From Owenia fusiformis (lineage: Eukaryota > Annelida > Polychaeta > Sabellida > Oweniidae): a DNA stretch of 64,000 bases. The notes under the pieces are model-generated. The model saw nothing but the letters and a program-made list of their open reading frames with translations. It searched no databases and had not been told where the DNA came from. The stretch covers positions 22,737,754-22,801,753 of the forward strand of contig CAIIXF020000011.1 of the NCBI GenBank assembly GCA_903813345.2. Reading direction: 5' to 3'. Position numbers and translations under genes: made by a program. Below, piece by piece: positions 25,160 through 38,000 of the stretch; within the stretch, counting starts at the first letter, position 1; every line of letters starts with the position of its first letter.

Positions 25160-25372
25160 ACTGTTCCACACCTGGATGAATCTAACTGCAGTTAGTATCA
25201 TTCAAGATGGTGGCCAAACTCCTTTCGTTTTCGATAAACCTCCGATTTCAGCTAAACCATGGGCTTTCAACTAGTTGAAAGCCCATGGCTAAACTAAGTT
25301 GAATCTGGATTCCAAATGTTTCGCCATGCAAACTAATAAAGTTATGATTGGAAACAGTCACAAGAAAACTCA
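25160..25372 (+). mobile_element. Half-copy of the CACTGTTCCACA palindromic MITE
   Basis: This matches the left half of the complete element at 44641-45159: CACTGTTCCACACCTGGATG, then TTCGTTTTCGATAAACCTCC, then GGATTCCAAATGTTTCGCCA. The second half is missing. At 25258-25289 it carries a perfect 32-bp palindrome centred on CAACTAGTTG that the complete copy lacks. Confidence 0.7.
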
Positions 25373-25554
25373 CAAGAACCCATGACAAGGTATGGATAAG
25401 TCATATCTGGGATAACTCAAGAATGTTCGCCATGAGGCATTGAAGTATACCACAGCAATTTCAAAAAAGAGTCTATTATCAGAATGATCAGGAGGCAAAC
25501 CTCTTAGAACAGAAGGCTGAAAATAAGTGATTGAACTTTTTAATGTTATTAACA

Positions 25555-25715
25555 CAAGTGCTGAAATATTGTTATAGTCTCCCAACATTTTGTGGACAAT
25601 GTTCCGCAGTTGGTGCTCTGCATTTGGCAGTAAGTGTTTGTCAGTCAATATTCGGCATCTGTAACAAATGGCAGGTGGTGGCATTTTGAATGTTAATGTC
25701 TTGTTTTCATTAGCT
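25555..25715 (+). mobile_element. GTGGTGACAT-family MITE copy
   Basis: It contains ATTGTTATAGTCTCCCAACA, then a GT-rich middle, then AACAAATGGCAGGTGGTGGC and AATGTTAATGTCTTGTT, matching the family at 22648. A 124-codon minus-strand frame (25370-25744) runs through this repeat and is not a supported gene. Confidence 0.6.
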
Positions 25716-28170
25716 GTATTAGCCATTTTCAGTAAATAAAGCATATTTATTATGTGTCAGTGTTAAGTTATATTGTTGTTAAGTGCAGATTCTTTTCTTA
25801 TTTCTAAGTAATTGAACACTAAATCATGACTGACGAACATTTTCTAAACAATTTCTTAGACATAAAATCTCTGGTGCAATTGTGACGTGTGACCTTGGCA
25901 GATTGGCATTCTTGGGGAAAATTTCAAGATTGTCTTACTGATCTTTGGTAACTGGTTATGTTGAATGATCATGTTAAAAAAACATCTTATACAGATACTA
26001 ATTGCTTTATTTGGCCTAATAATCCATATCTGAACCTCAGGCTTCAGATTCTTGATTTTGCACAATTAGTCAATGGCCATGCCGGGATGTGTTTTGAACA
26101 ATTGTTCCTATCAGAGGAATGGAAAGCAAAACTTTACATACATGTAATTCTATAGCAAGACTATTATATAATGGAAACAAAGTTTTATCTCTTTATAGGA
26201 GACACGTTTAATCATTTCCATGACTACAGATCCCCTTGATGAAGTTATCATACATGGGTGATTTTTTTCAATCTCATTTAACTAATATTCTCAATGTTAA
26301 ATACATTTCCTTCTGAGTATCAGAGTCTGGTAAAAATAAGACGAAGCTTTCTTTTAAAGAGACTGGAGGGGTGTGATCACAACCCCCCCTCCCCTCCCCC
26401 AACAAAAAAGAAAAAGCAATTTTGTAAAAATTTGTTGAGAAAACAAAAGATATAGTTTGAAATGCTTAGAATGCATCATGTAGGATTGTAAATTTTAAAG
26501 AATTTCTGGGGATAAATCACCATATCCCCCTTTTTGGGGCTCGCTTAGCTCACAGTGATTCAAACCCAAAGAATCGCACCCCTTGACAATTGCTGGCTAA
26601 TAATATATTTCTATTTTATATTTGCAACTTTCACTGTGAGTCGTAACCAATTATGATTTATATCATTTCTAGTCCGGTAAGTTTCTTTGATTGATTGATT
26701 GCAAAGATGCAATTTTACATTTACACAGCCACTTGACATTTACATGCTGAATTTTACCAAGGCTGTTGGACATGAGATTCCATGTTGCGGGAAACAAGTT
26801 AATTGAATTCTGTCAGACTGAATTCCCTTATTTGACCTGAGATCAGGCCAACGTGTGCTATCAGTGTTTATATATCTATAAAAAATTACGGTTTAAAAAT
26901 CAATGAAATTGTTATTTTTCAGGACAATCATGCTGCTTACCCTTGTGTATAAATCCATAGTCATAATTACGACATTGTCTCATTTCTTTAGTTTACGACA
27001 TAATGTCGTAAATCATCACTTGTTTGAGTGCATGTCTTTCAAATTTATGTTCTAATTCCGAACTCGACATTTTCCTGACCTGTGGTGGAACATGCACTCA
27101 AACAAGTATATTATGATTATAAGTATATTAATGACGTTGGTTTAATTATACAATAATATAAACTATTATGACCACCATATTGTTACGAGGATTCTATGAT
27201 TGCTTGATATACCAGTTTTATCTCCAAAAATTATATTACATATCATTCGATATTAAACATTTTACAATATTTTTAATCATATTTATTTCAAATCAGCTTA
27301 CCTCTAAACTGCTTTAAATCATATATTTTATTTTTTTAAATTATATAATTCAACTGATCTGCTCCGGTTACGTTCCCAGCTCCGGTTACGTTCCTAGGTA
27401 ATATTTTTAAAACTTTTTTTTTAATTAAACAAATCAGAGTCGTGTGAATCAGAAATAACAAAATTATTCAATAGTATAAGGACTATTCTGTACTTTTTTC
27501 AAAAGTCTATACTTAAATGTTGTAAAAAGTTATAATCGAAAAACCATCTTTCGGAGTAAAGTCCGACTGCGCCGATTTCAATAACTTCGTACTTGATCAG
27601 AACTGGGTTCCAACAGAATTCCTACAAACTCATGAATGAAATAGCCATTGCATGGAATACTTACTTTTGTCAAAATCAAAGTAGAACTCTAGTTAAAAAA
27701 TATATTGTGCTAAATTATTGCCATTTCTTAGTAAAATGTCGTTCTCCGGTACGTTGCCAAAAATTTTCGATGGTACCCCGTGATAAGCCATGGCTCATTT
27801 GAAAGGTCTCTTTGTGCTTTCTAAGATAAACAAAAAATCAGAATATTGAAAAAAATCTTTTCCTGTGGCCTGGCTCATATATATTTGTGATTCAAATTGA
27901 ATTTAGACTTTTTAAGCAATTAATATTGTATTCAGTATTTTGCATTCAGTATTTTGCATTAGTTTTCTTAATATCAAGATATGAAATCAATTGAATTTAA
28001 GAAAAATCATATCTGGGGACCCTTTAAGTACACTGGCAATTTTTCTTAATTTGCAAAATAAGTCTTTGAACAGGATGTTAGGTTGCTCTGCCCGTAGCTT
28101 CTGTTTAGATAAGCACAACTGCTGAATAAAAATTAATAATGAAGCAATAAATCTATTAATACTTAATATC
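25716..28170. other. AT-rich intronic DNA; small palindromes only
   Basis: No gene seen. A perfect 21-bp palindrome occurs at about 26992-27012 (TTTACGACATAATGTCGTAAA without its last base). An inverted pair, ACTTGTTTGAGTGCATGT and ACATGCACTCAAACAAGT, lies at about 27019-27108. Around 26368-26583 the words GGGGTGTGAT and ATCGCACCCC form a weak inverted pair, possibly a decayed element. Confidence 0.45.
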
Positions 28171-28269
28171 CAGGTACCTACAGGGTGCTCAGGTACCTAC
28201 AGGGTGTCTGGATACCTACAGGGTGTTCAGGTACTTACAGGATGTTCAGATACCTACAGGGTGTCCAGT
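28171..28269 (+). repeat. ~20-bp tandem repeat, 5 copies
   Basis: The unit is about CAGGTACCTACAGGGTGTT, repeated five times with substitutions. It is immediately followed by a partial GTGGTGACAT-family copy (28276-28370). Confidence 0.85.
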
Positions 28270-28275
28270 GTATTT

Positions 28276-28370
28276 GGTGGCTGGTGTTTGGCAATCGGCA
28301 GTTGGTATTTGTAACATATTTGTAACAAATGGTAGGTAGTGACATTTTGCATGTTAATGTCTTGTTAGTT
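28276..28370 (+). mobile_element. GTGGTGACAT-family partial copy
   Basis: It contains GGCTGGTGTTTGGCAATCGG, a duplicated TTTGTAACA, AATGGTAGGTAGTGACATTT, and the terminal TGTTAATGTCTTGTTA. The left end is missing. Confidence 0.55.
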
Positions 28371-29010
28371 TTTTCGATTGTACATTAATGCACTTTCTGT
28401 GGGCTATGTAGTCATAATTTAATATTTTGTAAGCTAGTCAATATCAAGAATATAGGTTTACATTGACATTATCAAATGAAAAGCTCCTAGTATGCCCTTT
28501 TGATAGTAAACTCTATACATGTAGATGTATTGACTTAAGTAATAGGCAACTTAAGAAAGTAATGAAATATCCTGTGAAAATACAATGAACATTGTTCTGG
28601 ATGTAATTAATATCGATATTATAGTTGTATTATGTTTGTTGCAATATGAAGAGAATATTTCATAATTAAAGATAAATAGAATTAGAAGATTTTATGATTT
28701 TGAAATTTTTAATTAATGAATCATATTGGGTCTGTTTAGCTAGACTTGTACAGGCTGACTCAGAAACATAATGATATAATTATAGTAAGCTGTATACAGG
28801 GTGATCCAGAAACATAAAGGTGTTAAATAAGCCATGTACAGGGTAATCCAGAAACATACAGGACAGGTACCTGCTTGACTAGTTTCAAAAACTTATTGAT
28901 GTGTCAATTTGAGTATTTTGTCGGTATGCTTTTCATATATGCTGCTATCATTTGGTTTGAAATTAGTGTTATCTATGTCCGTGCTCACTTTTTTATTCCT
29001 TGCTGATTTA
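28371..29010. other. AT-rich intronic DNA with a three-copy short repeat
   Basis: Three related segments with CAG(A/G)...CCAGAAACATA (near 28750, 28800 and 28846) are spaced about 50 bp apart. Nothing else is recognised. Confidence 0.4.
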
Positions 29011-29014
29011 ACTC

Positions 29015-29255
29015 TTTTTTGGCTCACACAGTGAGCCTATGGGATGGACCAGGCGTTCGCTGGTCCATCCATCTGTCCGTTGGTCCGTCTGTCCGTCAAC
29101 ATTGGCCACACAAATTAAAACTGCTATTCGGATTGAGTCATATCCACATTCATTTTATGTATATCCATAATGCCTATTTGACCTATCATCCCCATTTCCC
29201 AAGTTCGCCCGGTTTCCGAGAAATTGTGTGAGCACGGGACCTTGGGTCCTTTATT
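29015..29255 (+). repeat. Dispersed repeat starting TTTTGGCTCACACAGTGAGCC
   Basis: The segment opens with a small inverted repeat (GGCTCACACAGTGAGCC) and has a region rich in GTCCATC and GTCCGT words at 29048-29100. It ends near GTGTGAGCACGGGACCTTGG. The style matches interspersed repeats known from marine invertebrates, but only one copy is in this window. A 70-codon frame across it is not supported as a gene. Confidence 0.45.
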
Positions 29256-30062
29256 AATTTTTTAATGTGCAATTCAAACTTTAAATCTCATAGCTTTGTA
29301 ATTTTGATGGTAAAAAAATCGAAAGTAAATATAACGATTGTTTGCGTCAATGGAACAGATAAATGCTCGACACATCAATCACACTTTCCTTTTATAACAT
29401 TTCTCCCTAGCTACGAAGGAATTAGTTAGGAACAATTCTTCTAAAATGTCAAAAGAATCTTGAAATGTCATATTTCTTTAGCGAAATTGCAGATTTATTT
29501 TATTGAGTTTCGGCTTGATGTTCCAATCATCTATTAATGCCTGTGATTTCCCTTGTGATAGAATCCCATAGAGAAGATTTTTTATTTATGTTATCTCATG
29601 AAAATGCATAAGAAGATAAAGTTAAAAATATCTTTACCTAGAAATAGATTTTGACTATTTTCCAACTATGTAATGTTAAGCTAAAAGAAGTTTAAATGTT
29701 CAATGAAGGCTAAAATGGAGGGGGGGGGGATAAAATGAAATTTAATTGTTTTGTGACAACATTGAAATACTGAGTCAGTTCCTTTTCTAACATATTCTGT
29801 CAATTTTTATTTTACTTCAAGAAAAACATTTTTGTATGAGCACGTTATTATAAGGCCTGGATATAGAATAAAGAAATTAATAGTAATGACAAAATGTGAT
29901 AATTATGAGATAATTTTTTGCTCTCAAAATACAATAAAAATTTCCATTTCATAATATAATGCTACCTATTCAGATATGACATAACTTTCATCGGATTTTG
30001 TTCAGAATATTTTCTTCATATCAACTGCATATAGCCTATTACAGTCACGACTATGAACCTAG

Positions 30063-30260
30063 ACAATCAGGCCTCCAGCCCCCTCCCCCTGGCCAAATAT
30101 TCTTTCAAAATCATGCAGTTTTTCACCATTCTGAGAACTTTTCAAGTAATCCTGCGTGCAAAGTTTTAACTTTTAAACTACTCTCTGCCTAGTAAAATGG
30201 GCTCCCCTGAAATTTTTTAGAAGTGACCCCCCTTGGTAAATCCTGGCTATGGGCCTGACA
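30063..30260 (+). repeat. Dispersed 'GTAGCCAGG' repeat copy
   Basis: It contains CCCCTGGCCAAATATTCTTT, then AAATCATGCAGTTTTTCACC, then TTTTTTAGAAGTGACCCCCC, ending TCCTGGCTATGGGCCTGA. It is about 200 bp, the same family as at 14028, 53590 and 63841. Confidence 0.7.
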
Positions 30261-31020
30261 ATGCTTTCATTTCATCAACATATTTCAGTTCATCAAAATA
30301 GGTAGGGCAGAATTTATCGGAAACAAAAATTGCAAAAGAATGGCTGAGAGCTATCACTCCTATCCCTAGAGTAACATAAAGTCTAATTTTCATGTTGGTA
30401 TTGGTGAGAAATAGCCATATTGAAGGTATAGGTATTTGCTAGACATTGATGGCATTTGACTTGATTATTTATGTTATGTCATCATCTACAAGACATCTAA
30501 GAAAATGATTTTCCCTCGCATAAAATTTCACATTATGGTCATTCCTTTTCCATGTCAATTCCTTCTAGATATACTGGATTTTCCAGATGTCCTTGCCTAT
30601 CTTAAAAATGATGACTGATTACTGATTTACTTTTTTCTTTCCTTTTTTATCCTATTTCATGAAATATTTTGTATTTCAAGGATTAACCCTGATGTTTTAT
30701 TCTCAGACTGCATGTAATGCAATTTAAGGTTCATGTAGAGAGATAGATTCCCAAGTTGATCCATCAAATAAGGTTTAACAGTATGACAGAGTCCTGGATT
30801 TCTGCCTCTAGCTCTCTAGCAAGCTCTATGATTGCAGTTTCCTTGGAGATTTCCCATTAGTCACACACATCCATTTAATATTTATGAAAGAATTTTGTAA
30901 CATTCCTGTAAAATCTAAAATGTTATCTATTTACTTTATTCCTTGCTGATTCAATTTATTCCATTCTATTTTACATTTTCTGTCATTACATGGCCAATGT
31001 GAAATTTCTCTCATGGGGGG
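30261..31020. other. AT-rich intronic DNA, nothing recognised
   Basis: No gene, RNA or defined repeat seen. Confidence 0.45.
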
Positions 31021-31026
31021 GTTACC

Positions 31027-31294
31027 ATGAGCATCATACAGCTTAGTGCATCAGAGGTAGATGAAGCTCTCTTTTACAGAGCCAAAACCAAATTATTGGA
31101 AAGGGACCAAGAGATATCAATTGCACAAAGTTCCCGATCTTGGACAAGTTCAATCTCCTTGCTGCATTCAAGTTCATATATTATACCATGCCTCTGCAGA
31201 TACTTGATTTCTCGGATATTTTCAGATGCTTCATTTGCATTCATTTTTGCTTCATTTGTTAATGCCTTGTTCAAACATTTTTTGGCCCACCCTG
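31027..31294 (-). mobile_element. Truncated mariner-type element, right end
   Basis: The right terminus TTTTTTGGCCCACCCTG followed by TA is the same as the right end of the element at 13081-13714. Overlapping frames of 98 (+) and 79 (minus) codons cover it. The minus frame (31074-31313) is rich in charged residues but has no motif I can place. No matching left end was found upstream, so the copy is truncated or diverged. Confidence 0.45.
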
Positions 31295-31997
31295 TAGATA
31301 AACATTGTAACATATATTGCTAAAGCCCTTGTGCCCCCCCCCCCTCTACTACATACCCATCCCCCTCTTAGTGTTGAAGAAGATAAAGGAGGAGGGGGTC
31401 CAGAGACTTGAACCAAGACTTAACATATTTGTGACTCTCTAATTGGTTGAAAGCTAAACTGATGTATTTTACTGAAGAGGATATTATACTGACTGTTAAC
31501 TCTGTAATAAATCTACTTATTTGTTGGCTTGTGGCTAGGCTTTAATCAAGTGATGTGATAATATAACCTATTGATTTCTTATCACTGTTTAACATAGTGT
31601 TATATCATATTATGTTTATCACTTAATTGAACATATTTGCTACATGATTGTACATATCAATGATCTTCACAGCATTGCTGGAAGAGGCCATTGAAAAATG
31701 CTTGCACCCATTTGAAAACCTCATTTGCACCCATTTGAAAACCCAGTTTTACCCACTTGAAAGTCTTTTTTGCACATACTTAAGAATAGAAAAATCCTGC
31801 AAATTTAGTATATTTTGAGAAATAATCCTGGAAAAAAATGTATAAAATAAATTTTTATATCTCTTTGTAATAATTATACATTTTCTATATTGCATCTCAA
31901 TGCGTCCCCTTAACAAGACAGAGAAATAACATAATGCACCTCATCAAATAGAATTGACTAAAAAAATAGGAGATATTCTGATGCTATAAAGTCAGTA

Positions 31998-32178
31998 CAG
32001 TGAAACCTGTCTTTGCAAACACCTCTCTCTCTAGTGAAAACCTTTGTCAAGTGAACACCCAGTCTTAGCACATACTTCATTGACTTCTGTATAAAATCAC
32101 CTCTCTATAGCGAACACCTACCTACAATGAACATATTTTTGTGGCTCCATAAGTGTTCACTGTATACAGGTTTTACTG
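31998..32178 (+). mobile_element. MITE, CAGTGAAACCTGT ends
   Basis: The left end is CAGTGAAACCTGTCTTTGC and the right end is ATACAGGTTTTACTG, inverted. It is TA-flanked on the left. Internal words (AGTGAACACC, TAGCGAACACC) are shared, reversed, with 6667-6846. It is about 181 bp and non-coding. Similar end sequences are known from Tigger-like DNA transposons; the assignment is tentative. Confidence 0.6.
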
Positions 32179-33920
32179 AATTATAGATGAGGATGGGGCT
32201 ATGGTGAATAATGAGGCTCTCAACTATTGTTAAAAATCAAGCTGTTTTCTCTCTTACTTCTCTTTGAAAAAGACTTACACCTTTGACTGTAACACTTATA
32301 GGGGTAGTAGGTGATTCTATGCATGCTTGTTGCCTTTTACCTTATTTTCTTGTCTATTTACGGACAACAAAAACCAAACATGAGTAACCATAGTAACAAT
32401 ATTTTTTTATCATCTTGATGAGAATCAATAAAATTTGGTATTTCAATCTGTGCCACTATTAAACATCTTCTGTGAAAATTTGAAAGAAAATGTCACAAAA
32501 CTCCAAGAGCCTTTTTCTTAGAACTTATTGATTGACCTGGTATATACCATTGAACGAAACATTTATTCACATTATCTTTAGATCCAGATTGATTAATTGT
32601 AATATCTAATTGATTTTCTGTAATTTAAAACAGATGAAACCTGGAGATCAAAAGTTTTTCTCGAAAAAATATATCAAATAAAATAACATCAAGAAGGAAG
32701 AAGAATTGATATCATAAAGTACAACAGGGACTGTGTCAACATTTAGATATTGTCTCAAAATACAATATATCACATTTTAGGATGACCCCCACCAAAACAT
32801 GGTAATCATATTAATTAGAATCATTGTTCTTTTTTTATCAAAATCAAAAATTGCTTTATCCTTTGTCTTGCTTCAGGGGGGGTCCATGGTCTTGAGGCAA
32901 GACTACCTTATTCTAGTAATTAAGGTGTGCCAATGTAATGCACTTTTAGGTAGACAAAATTTATTACATTTGTAGGTATGCATCGATTTGCTGACCTTGT
33001 TCCCAAGTTTAATGTATAATCAATGCCAGTAAGGATATGTGAAATCAACGATTAATCAAGTATATCGAATGTTTTTGAAATCATCCATTAAACTCATTTC
33101 AACAGATGTCAATATAAAGAATGATTTGCATGGTCAGTTGGTCAATATTCTATTAATCTCCATTGTATAAGTATAATTTTTAACAATGGGAGAAAAAAGT
33201 TTCAGTCAGATTCATAATTTCATTGATAGCTTTGAATCCAAAAAATAAGCAATCAAATGACCACATAGCAACAGTGTATGAAAAATAGAAGCATGTGTAC
33301 AAGTCAGAACTTTTGTATAATATTTTAGATAGTTGCTATGGCTTTTGTAAATTAGGGAGTTTCAGCCATGTTAATTTATTCGAGACGCATCAAAATGTAA
33401 GAGGCCACACATAATCCAAACTACAAAACAAACCAAAATATACAAAAGTTAGGTCTTGTATATATGTTTATTTTTCTTCAGTTGTTAATGAAAGTAAGAA
33501 TCTGTCTGTGCCCTTTCTGTATGCTTCATTCCTTGGGGTCCCTCTTTTTACTTTATTTTGCTTTTCGGATCATGACAACCATGACATTACTTTATTGCAT
33601 TTCTTACTTATGGACATCCCCTGGGCGTGCTTCTCCTCTAATTAAAGTCATAGCATGCTAGATTTGAAGCTGGCTTGAGCTGGCTTTAGGCATTAATATA
33701 CACATACATTTGCTCAATCACATGTTAAGCCACCTTACCAATTGTCATAAAGCATCACTAATGTATTTTATCCCATCAGGGTCTTCTAAATGAGCAATTC
33801 GCACACTGACTGACTCATTTATTTCCTCTAGGGCTCCCAGATCGACTGATTGTTTAACACTTTGAATCTTTGATCTAATTTGTGCATTTCAAGTTTTTCC
33901 TAAAGGTCATACACATTCTT
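32179..33920. other. Intronic DNA with one dispersed-repeat fragment
   Basis: No gene was recognised. About 33345-33450 resembles the spacer of the foldback element near the start of intron 1 (4195-4345), sharing TTTCAGCCATGTTAAT, AAGAGGCCACACA and CCAAAATATACAAA. A 65-codon frame at 33464-33661 has no domain. Confidence 0.45.
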
Positions 33921-34905
33921 GATTGTTTGATTGTGCATATAATCATGCAATGGTTGTGTTATAGTCATGTAGTGATTTTGCAATTGATTGTTTGATTGTG
34001 CATATAATCATGCAATGGTTGTGTTATAGTCATGTAGTGATTTTGCAATTGATTGTTTAATGATTGTGAAAATGATAATGCAATGGTTGTGTTATAGTCA
34101 TGTAGTGATTTTGCAATTGATTGTTTGATTGTGCATATAATCATGCAATTGTTGTGTTATAGTCATGTAGTGATTTTGCAATTGATTGTTTGATTGTGCA
34201 TATAATCATGCAATTGTTGTGTTATAGTCGTGTAGTGATTTTGCAATTGATTGTTTGATTGTGCATATAATCATGCAATGGTTGTGTTATAGTCATGTAG
34301 TGATTTTGCAATTGATTGTTTGATTGTGCATATAATCATGCAATGGTTGTGTTATAGTCATGTAGTGATTTTGCAATTGATTGTTTGATTGTGCATATAA
34401 TCATGCAATGGTTGTGTTATAGTCATGTAGTGATTTTGCAATTGATTGTTTGATTGTGCATATAATCATGCAATGGTTGTGTTATAGTCATGTAGTGATT
34501 TTGCAATTGATTGTTTGATTGTGCATATAATCATGCAATGGTTGTGTTATAGTCATGTAGTGATTTTGCAATTGATTGTTTGATTGTGCATATAATCATG
34601 CAATGGTTGTGTTACAGTCATGTAGTGATTTTGCAATTGATTGTTTGATTGTGCATATAATCATGCAATGGTTGTGTTATAGTCGTGTAGTGATTTTGCA
34701 ATTGATTGTTTGATTGTGCATATAATCATGCAATGGTTGTGTTATAGTCATGTAGTGATTTTGCAATTGATTGTGTAATGATTGTGCAAATGATCATGCG
34801 ATGGTTGTGTTATAGTCATGTAGTGATTTTGCAATTGATTGTGTAATGATTGTGAAAATGATCATGCAATGGTTGTGTTATAGTCATGTAGTGATTTTGC
34901 AATTG
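33921..34905 (+). repeat. 65-bp minisatellite, ~15 copies
   Basis: The 65-bp unit starts GATTGTTTGATTGTGCATAT and contains AATCATGCAATGGTTGTGTT and ATAGTCATGTAGTGATTTTG. The copies are nearly identical, with only a few substitutions (CAATTG for CAATGG, CGTG for CATG). The edge copies are more diverged (TTTAATGATTGTGAAAATG variants near 34052 and 34772-34860). This is the pattern of unequal exchange in the interior of the array. Confidence 0.95.
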
Positions 34906-35067
34906 ATGTGTGCGATTTGTGCAAATAATGGTGCAGATGATTGTACAGTGATGGTGCTATGATTGTACAAATAATGGTGCTAATGATTGTACAAGTGATG
35001 GTGCTAATGATTGTACAGTGATGGTGCAAATCATGGTGCAATGATTATGCAAATAATGGTGCAAATT
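34906..35067 (+). repeat. Short degenerate repeats next to the 65-bp array
   Basis: Words such as GTGCAAATAATGGTGC, GATTGTACAGTGATGGTGC and GATTGTACAAATAATGGTGC alternate with a period of about 16-30 bp. They share vocabulary with the 65-bp unit (GATTGT, GTGCAA), so this may be the older sequence from which the array grew. Confidence 0.7.
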
Positions 35068-38000
35068 TAGTCAGAATAGGGATACTTCTGGGGGAGTCTG
35101 AACATCTTGATTTGTAGAGGTGTCCCAGAATCATCAAAACAAGATTTCTTAAAAAACCAAGATCCCATTATATTCACCACAGCATTGTGAGAGATTGCAG
35201 CTTTCAATACTTTTCATATTGTTTGTTTGAAAACAAAAAGATGTGACAAGTATCAGGATTATCAATACTATTATAGAAAGGAACTTGTTGAAGGCTGTGA
35301 TCCCCCATGCTGGATAAAGTGGGGAGACTGGTAAATCAGAATGCAAGATGGCCATCATAGTGTAGTCTGACAGTAAAGATGTCACTCCGATCACTGATCT
35401 TTTATCAGTGATTACACTAAAATAAGATTTAATCCCAACCCTCTTTCAAAATTGATTTGCATCTGTTTGTTATAGGTGTATTCAGGCATGACACAGGCAA
35501 GGCATTTGCCTCATTAAGATTTAACAGAAATGTATTTATTTAGACATTTTTTCAATGACAGAAATTGGAATCGAAATCTTAACTTGTAATATACCTCCTT
35601 TAGCCTAAAGCCTCAACTATTTTACCCTTTCCTTTTCATTTGACTTCGCTTCTTAAATCTAGCTTTGTCTTTGTTACATTTAGCTAACATCTGCACTCAG
35701 GGTAAACCCTTTTACATTTTCCTTACCAAAATTTTGATCCAGGCTCCACCACTGTATACCCAAAATATTGACTTTGTCCTGGAGACAGGTTCATGTATTG
35801 GAATTCAGAATTTGGTATTGATTCTAGTCTATTAGTATTACATATAGAGATCAGGCTAAATAAAGTTATTCATGCATACAGTAACATAATTATTCATTTA
35901 AGATAGTTAAATGGTACATTGGAGATAAAAATCAGCACATCTAAATATTCTAGTTGGAGTTTACCATTTATGCATTCATTTGACTTTGCTTATTAAAAGA
36001 GAACTTCGCTTATATTAGTTTACAACTTTAACTAGAATGCACTCAGAAATAAGTAAGAAATTACATACTTTAAAAGCTAGGTATAAAATAGATTTTATGA
36101 CTTGGTGCTTAATATATGTATCCAGCCATACAATCTGGCGTCCAGGGATAAATTAGTCCTAAAAATCAATTCTAAGTACCTTTCTATGGTATTGTTTCAA
36201 TGTCACCTGCCAGGTAGTCTTTGTGCAATTACAATACCATATTAATTCCAAGTTATGTTGACAGGTTAATTTTTCCTTTTATTTTTTTTTTTAGTTGTCG
36301 TCAAGCCAAAATATGAATTCATTTTTTGTGTTGTGTGAAAAGAATCTCAATATAGACTTGATAGCATCAGAAAAATACATTTCAACAGTAAAGTACTTTC
36401 TGTAAAGTATGGACATAGAACCAATAGAAATTAGGTTGACTTGACTAGTCTACAAATATTTAATCATCATTTTAAGAAAGGTTGTGCAGTGTCTGAGATT
36501 ACTAGGGTTTAGGGGGGGGGGGGGGGTTATGGACTCTGATTTATTTAGTGTTAAACAACCAAAGTGTCAGTCACCCTTTGTATTCTTTCTTTTACTTTTC
36601 CAAAGACCGAGATAGAGGGAGTTTCTGGATGTCAAGCAGACCTCAATCCTGATTAGAAAATGATTTTATTAGAAATTTGTTTAACTTTGGCAAAATTTGA
36701 ACCATTTTGAAATCCTTCAAAAACTCAATACCTTCTTCAGAATCCTAGCTACTGCTATGTATTTACCAATGATGTGATAAAAGAGAGTCTTGTAAATTAC
36801 AATTCCCAGGCCATAATCTCTGCCTATAGCAAAGGACTTAGTCATAAGCCTCTGTAATACACAAAATGAAGATACTAGGTTAAAATATGAAGTTGCATTC
36901 TTGTATGCTTCCCGGTCTTGACAATGAAAACTTATCATAAATTAGAGATGTTTGAATATTACTAAGTTATATCAATAAATAAATAAATAAAATGAAAATA
37001 TATGAGGTGACGGCGGGGGGGGGGGGTTGAAATATCCACTCCATATGCTTTCGTTTACCCCCCTCCTTTCCTGTAACCCCCTCCCTCTCATATCAAACAT
37101 TCAAGAAAGGGCATTCCGATGGATTGACATAAGAGAGGGAGCAGTATGTCTCTTGGTAGAGATGACTTATTCCACAACAGACTTTACATTATAACCTGCC
37201 CTTCACTATAAATAATGTTTACAGTACAGATGTCATAACAAATAATCCTTAGAACATATCAAATTTCTGGGTTTACATGAGTATTTTTGTTAGCACTGGA
37301 TGGTTCTGACTTGTTGCGGCTATGTGATATTTATCAGTGCTTCACATCCAGAAGTACTGATATTTTTCTTGATCAGAAATCAATTCAATTTGAGAGAGAA
37401 TCCGATCAATCAACATTATTACAGACATTGTACCAGGTGACCTGGAAATTGCAAGGCACAAATTGTAATAATGGATAACGATTTTGACTCGTCGTCTACT
37501 TTTTCATTTTTATTCATTAGTTTGTTTGAAGTAGATCGGTCTTTAGTTACGGTGCACTTTATTTGAAACCTTCACTTTTATAGATATTTATTTTTGTCAT
37601 TTTTTGTATAGAACAAGTTTTATTTAGATACTAGAAGTAAACAACTTTTAGAAATTGTACCACATAAATTGATAATAGAGTCAAAACAAAATTGTATTTA
37701 TTTTGGTTTGCATGATTAAAATTGCCAGGAAGGATTATATGTCTGATGTGGCCTGTGGGAAGTCATCCTTTATGATAAATACCCCAAACACTCAAAACAC
37801 TACATCCTTAAGTTATTAGGAGTTTATATCAATACTATTACTTCCTAGTTTCAAAGAAATAGCGCTGCTCTACAATATAAGGGATATTCACAGTTTCCCA
37901 TCAAAGTTCAAAAATATGTACCCTGTATTATAAAGTGCAAAGTTTATAAATCCTGTGCACCCCCCCCCCCCCCCACTCTGCTCTGCTTCTTCTCTTTCTC

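Noticed and set aside
25370-25744. 124-codon minus-strand frame
   Set aside because: It runs through a GTGGTGACAT-family MITE copy and has no recognisable domain or homologous feature.
31027-31323. 98-codon + frame as a gene
   Set aside because: The 3' end overlaps a transposon terminus (TTGGCCCACCCTG), and an equally long minus frame covers the same DNA.
33921-34905. Possible CRISPR-like array of regular repeats
   Set aside because: The 65-bp units are head-to-tail with no unique spacers, and the DNA is animal nuclear; it is a minisatellite.
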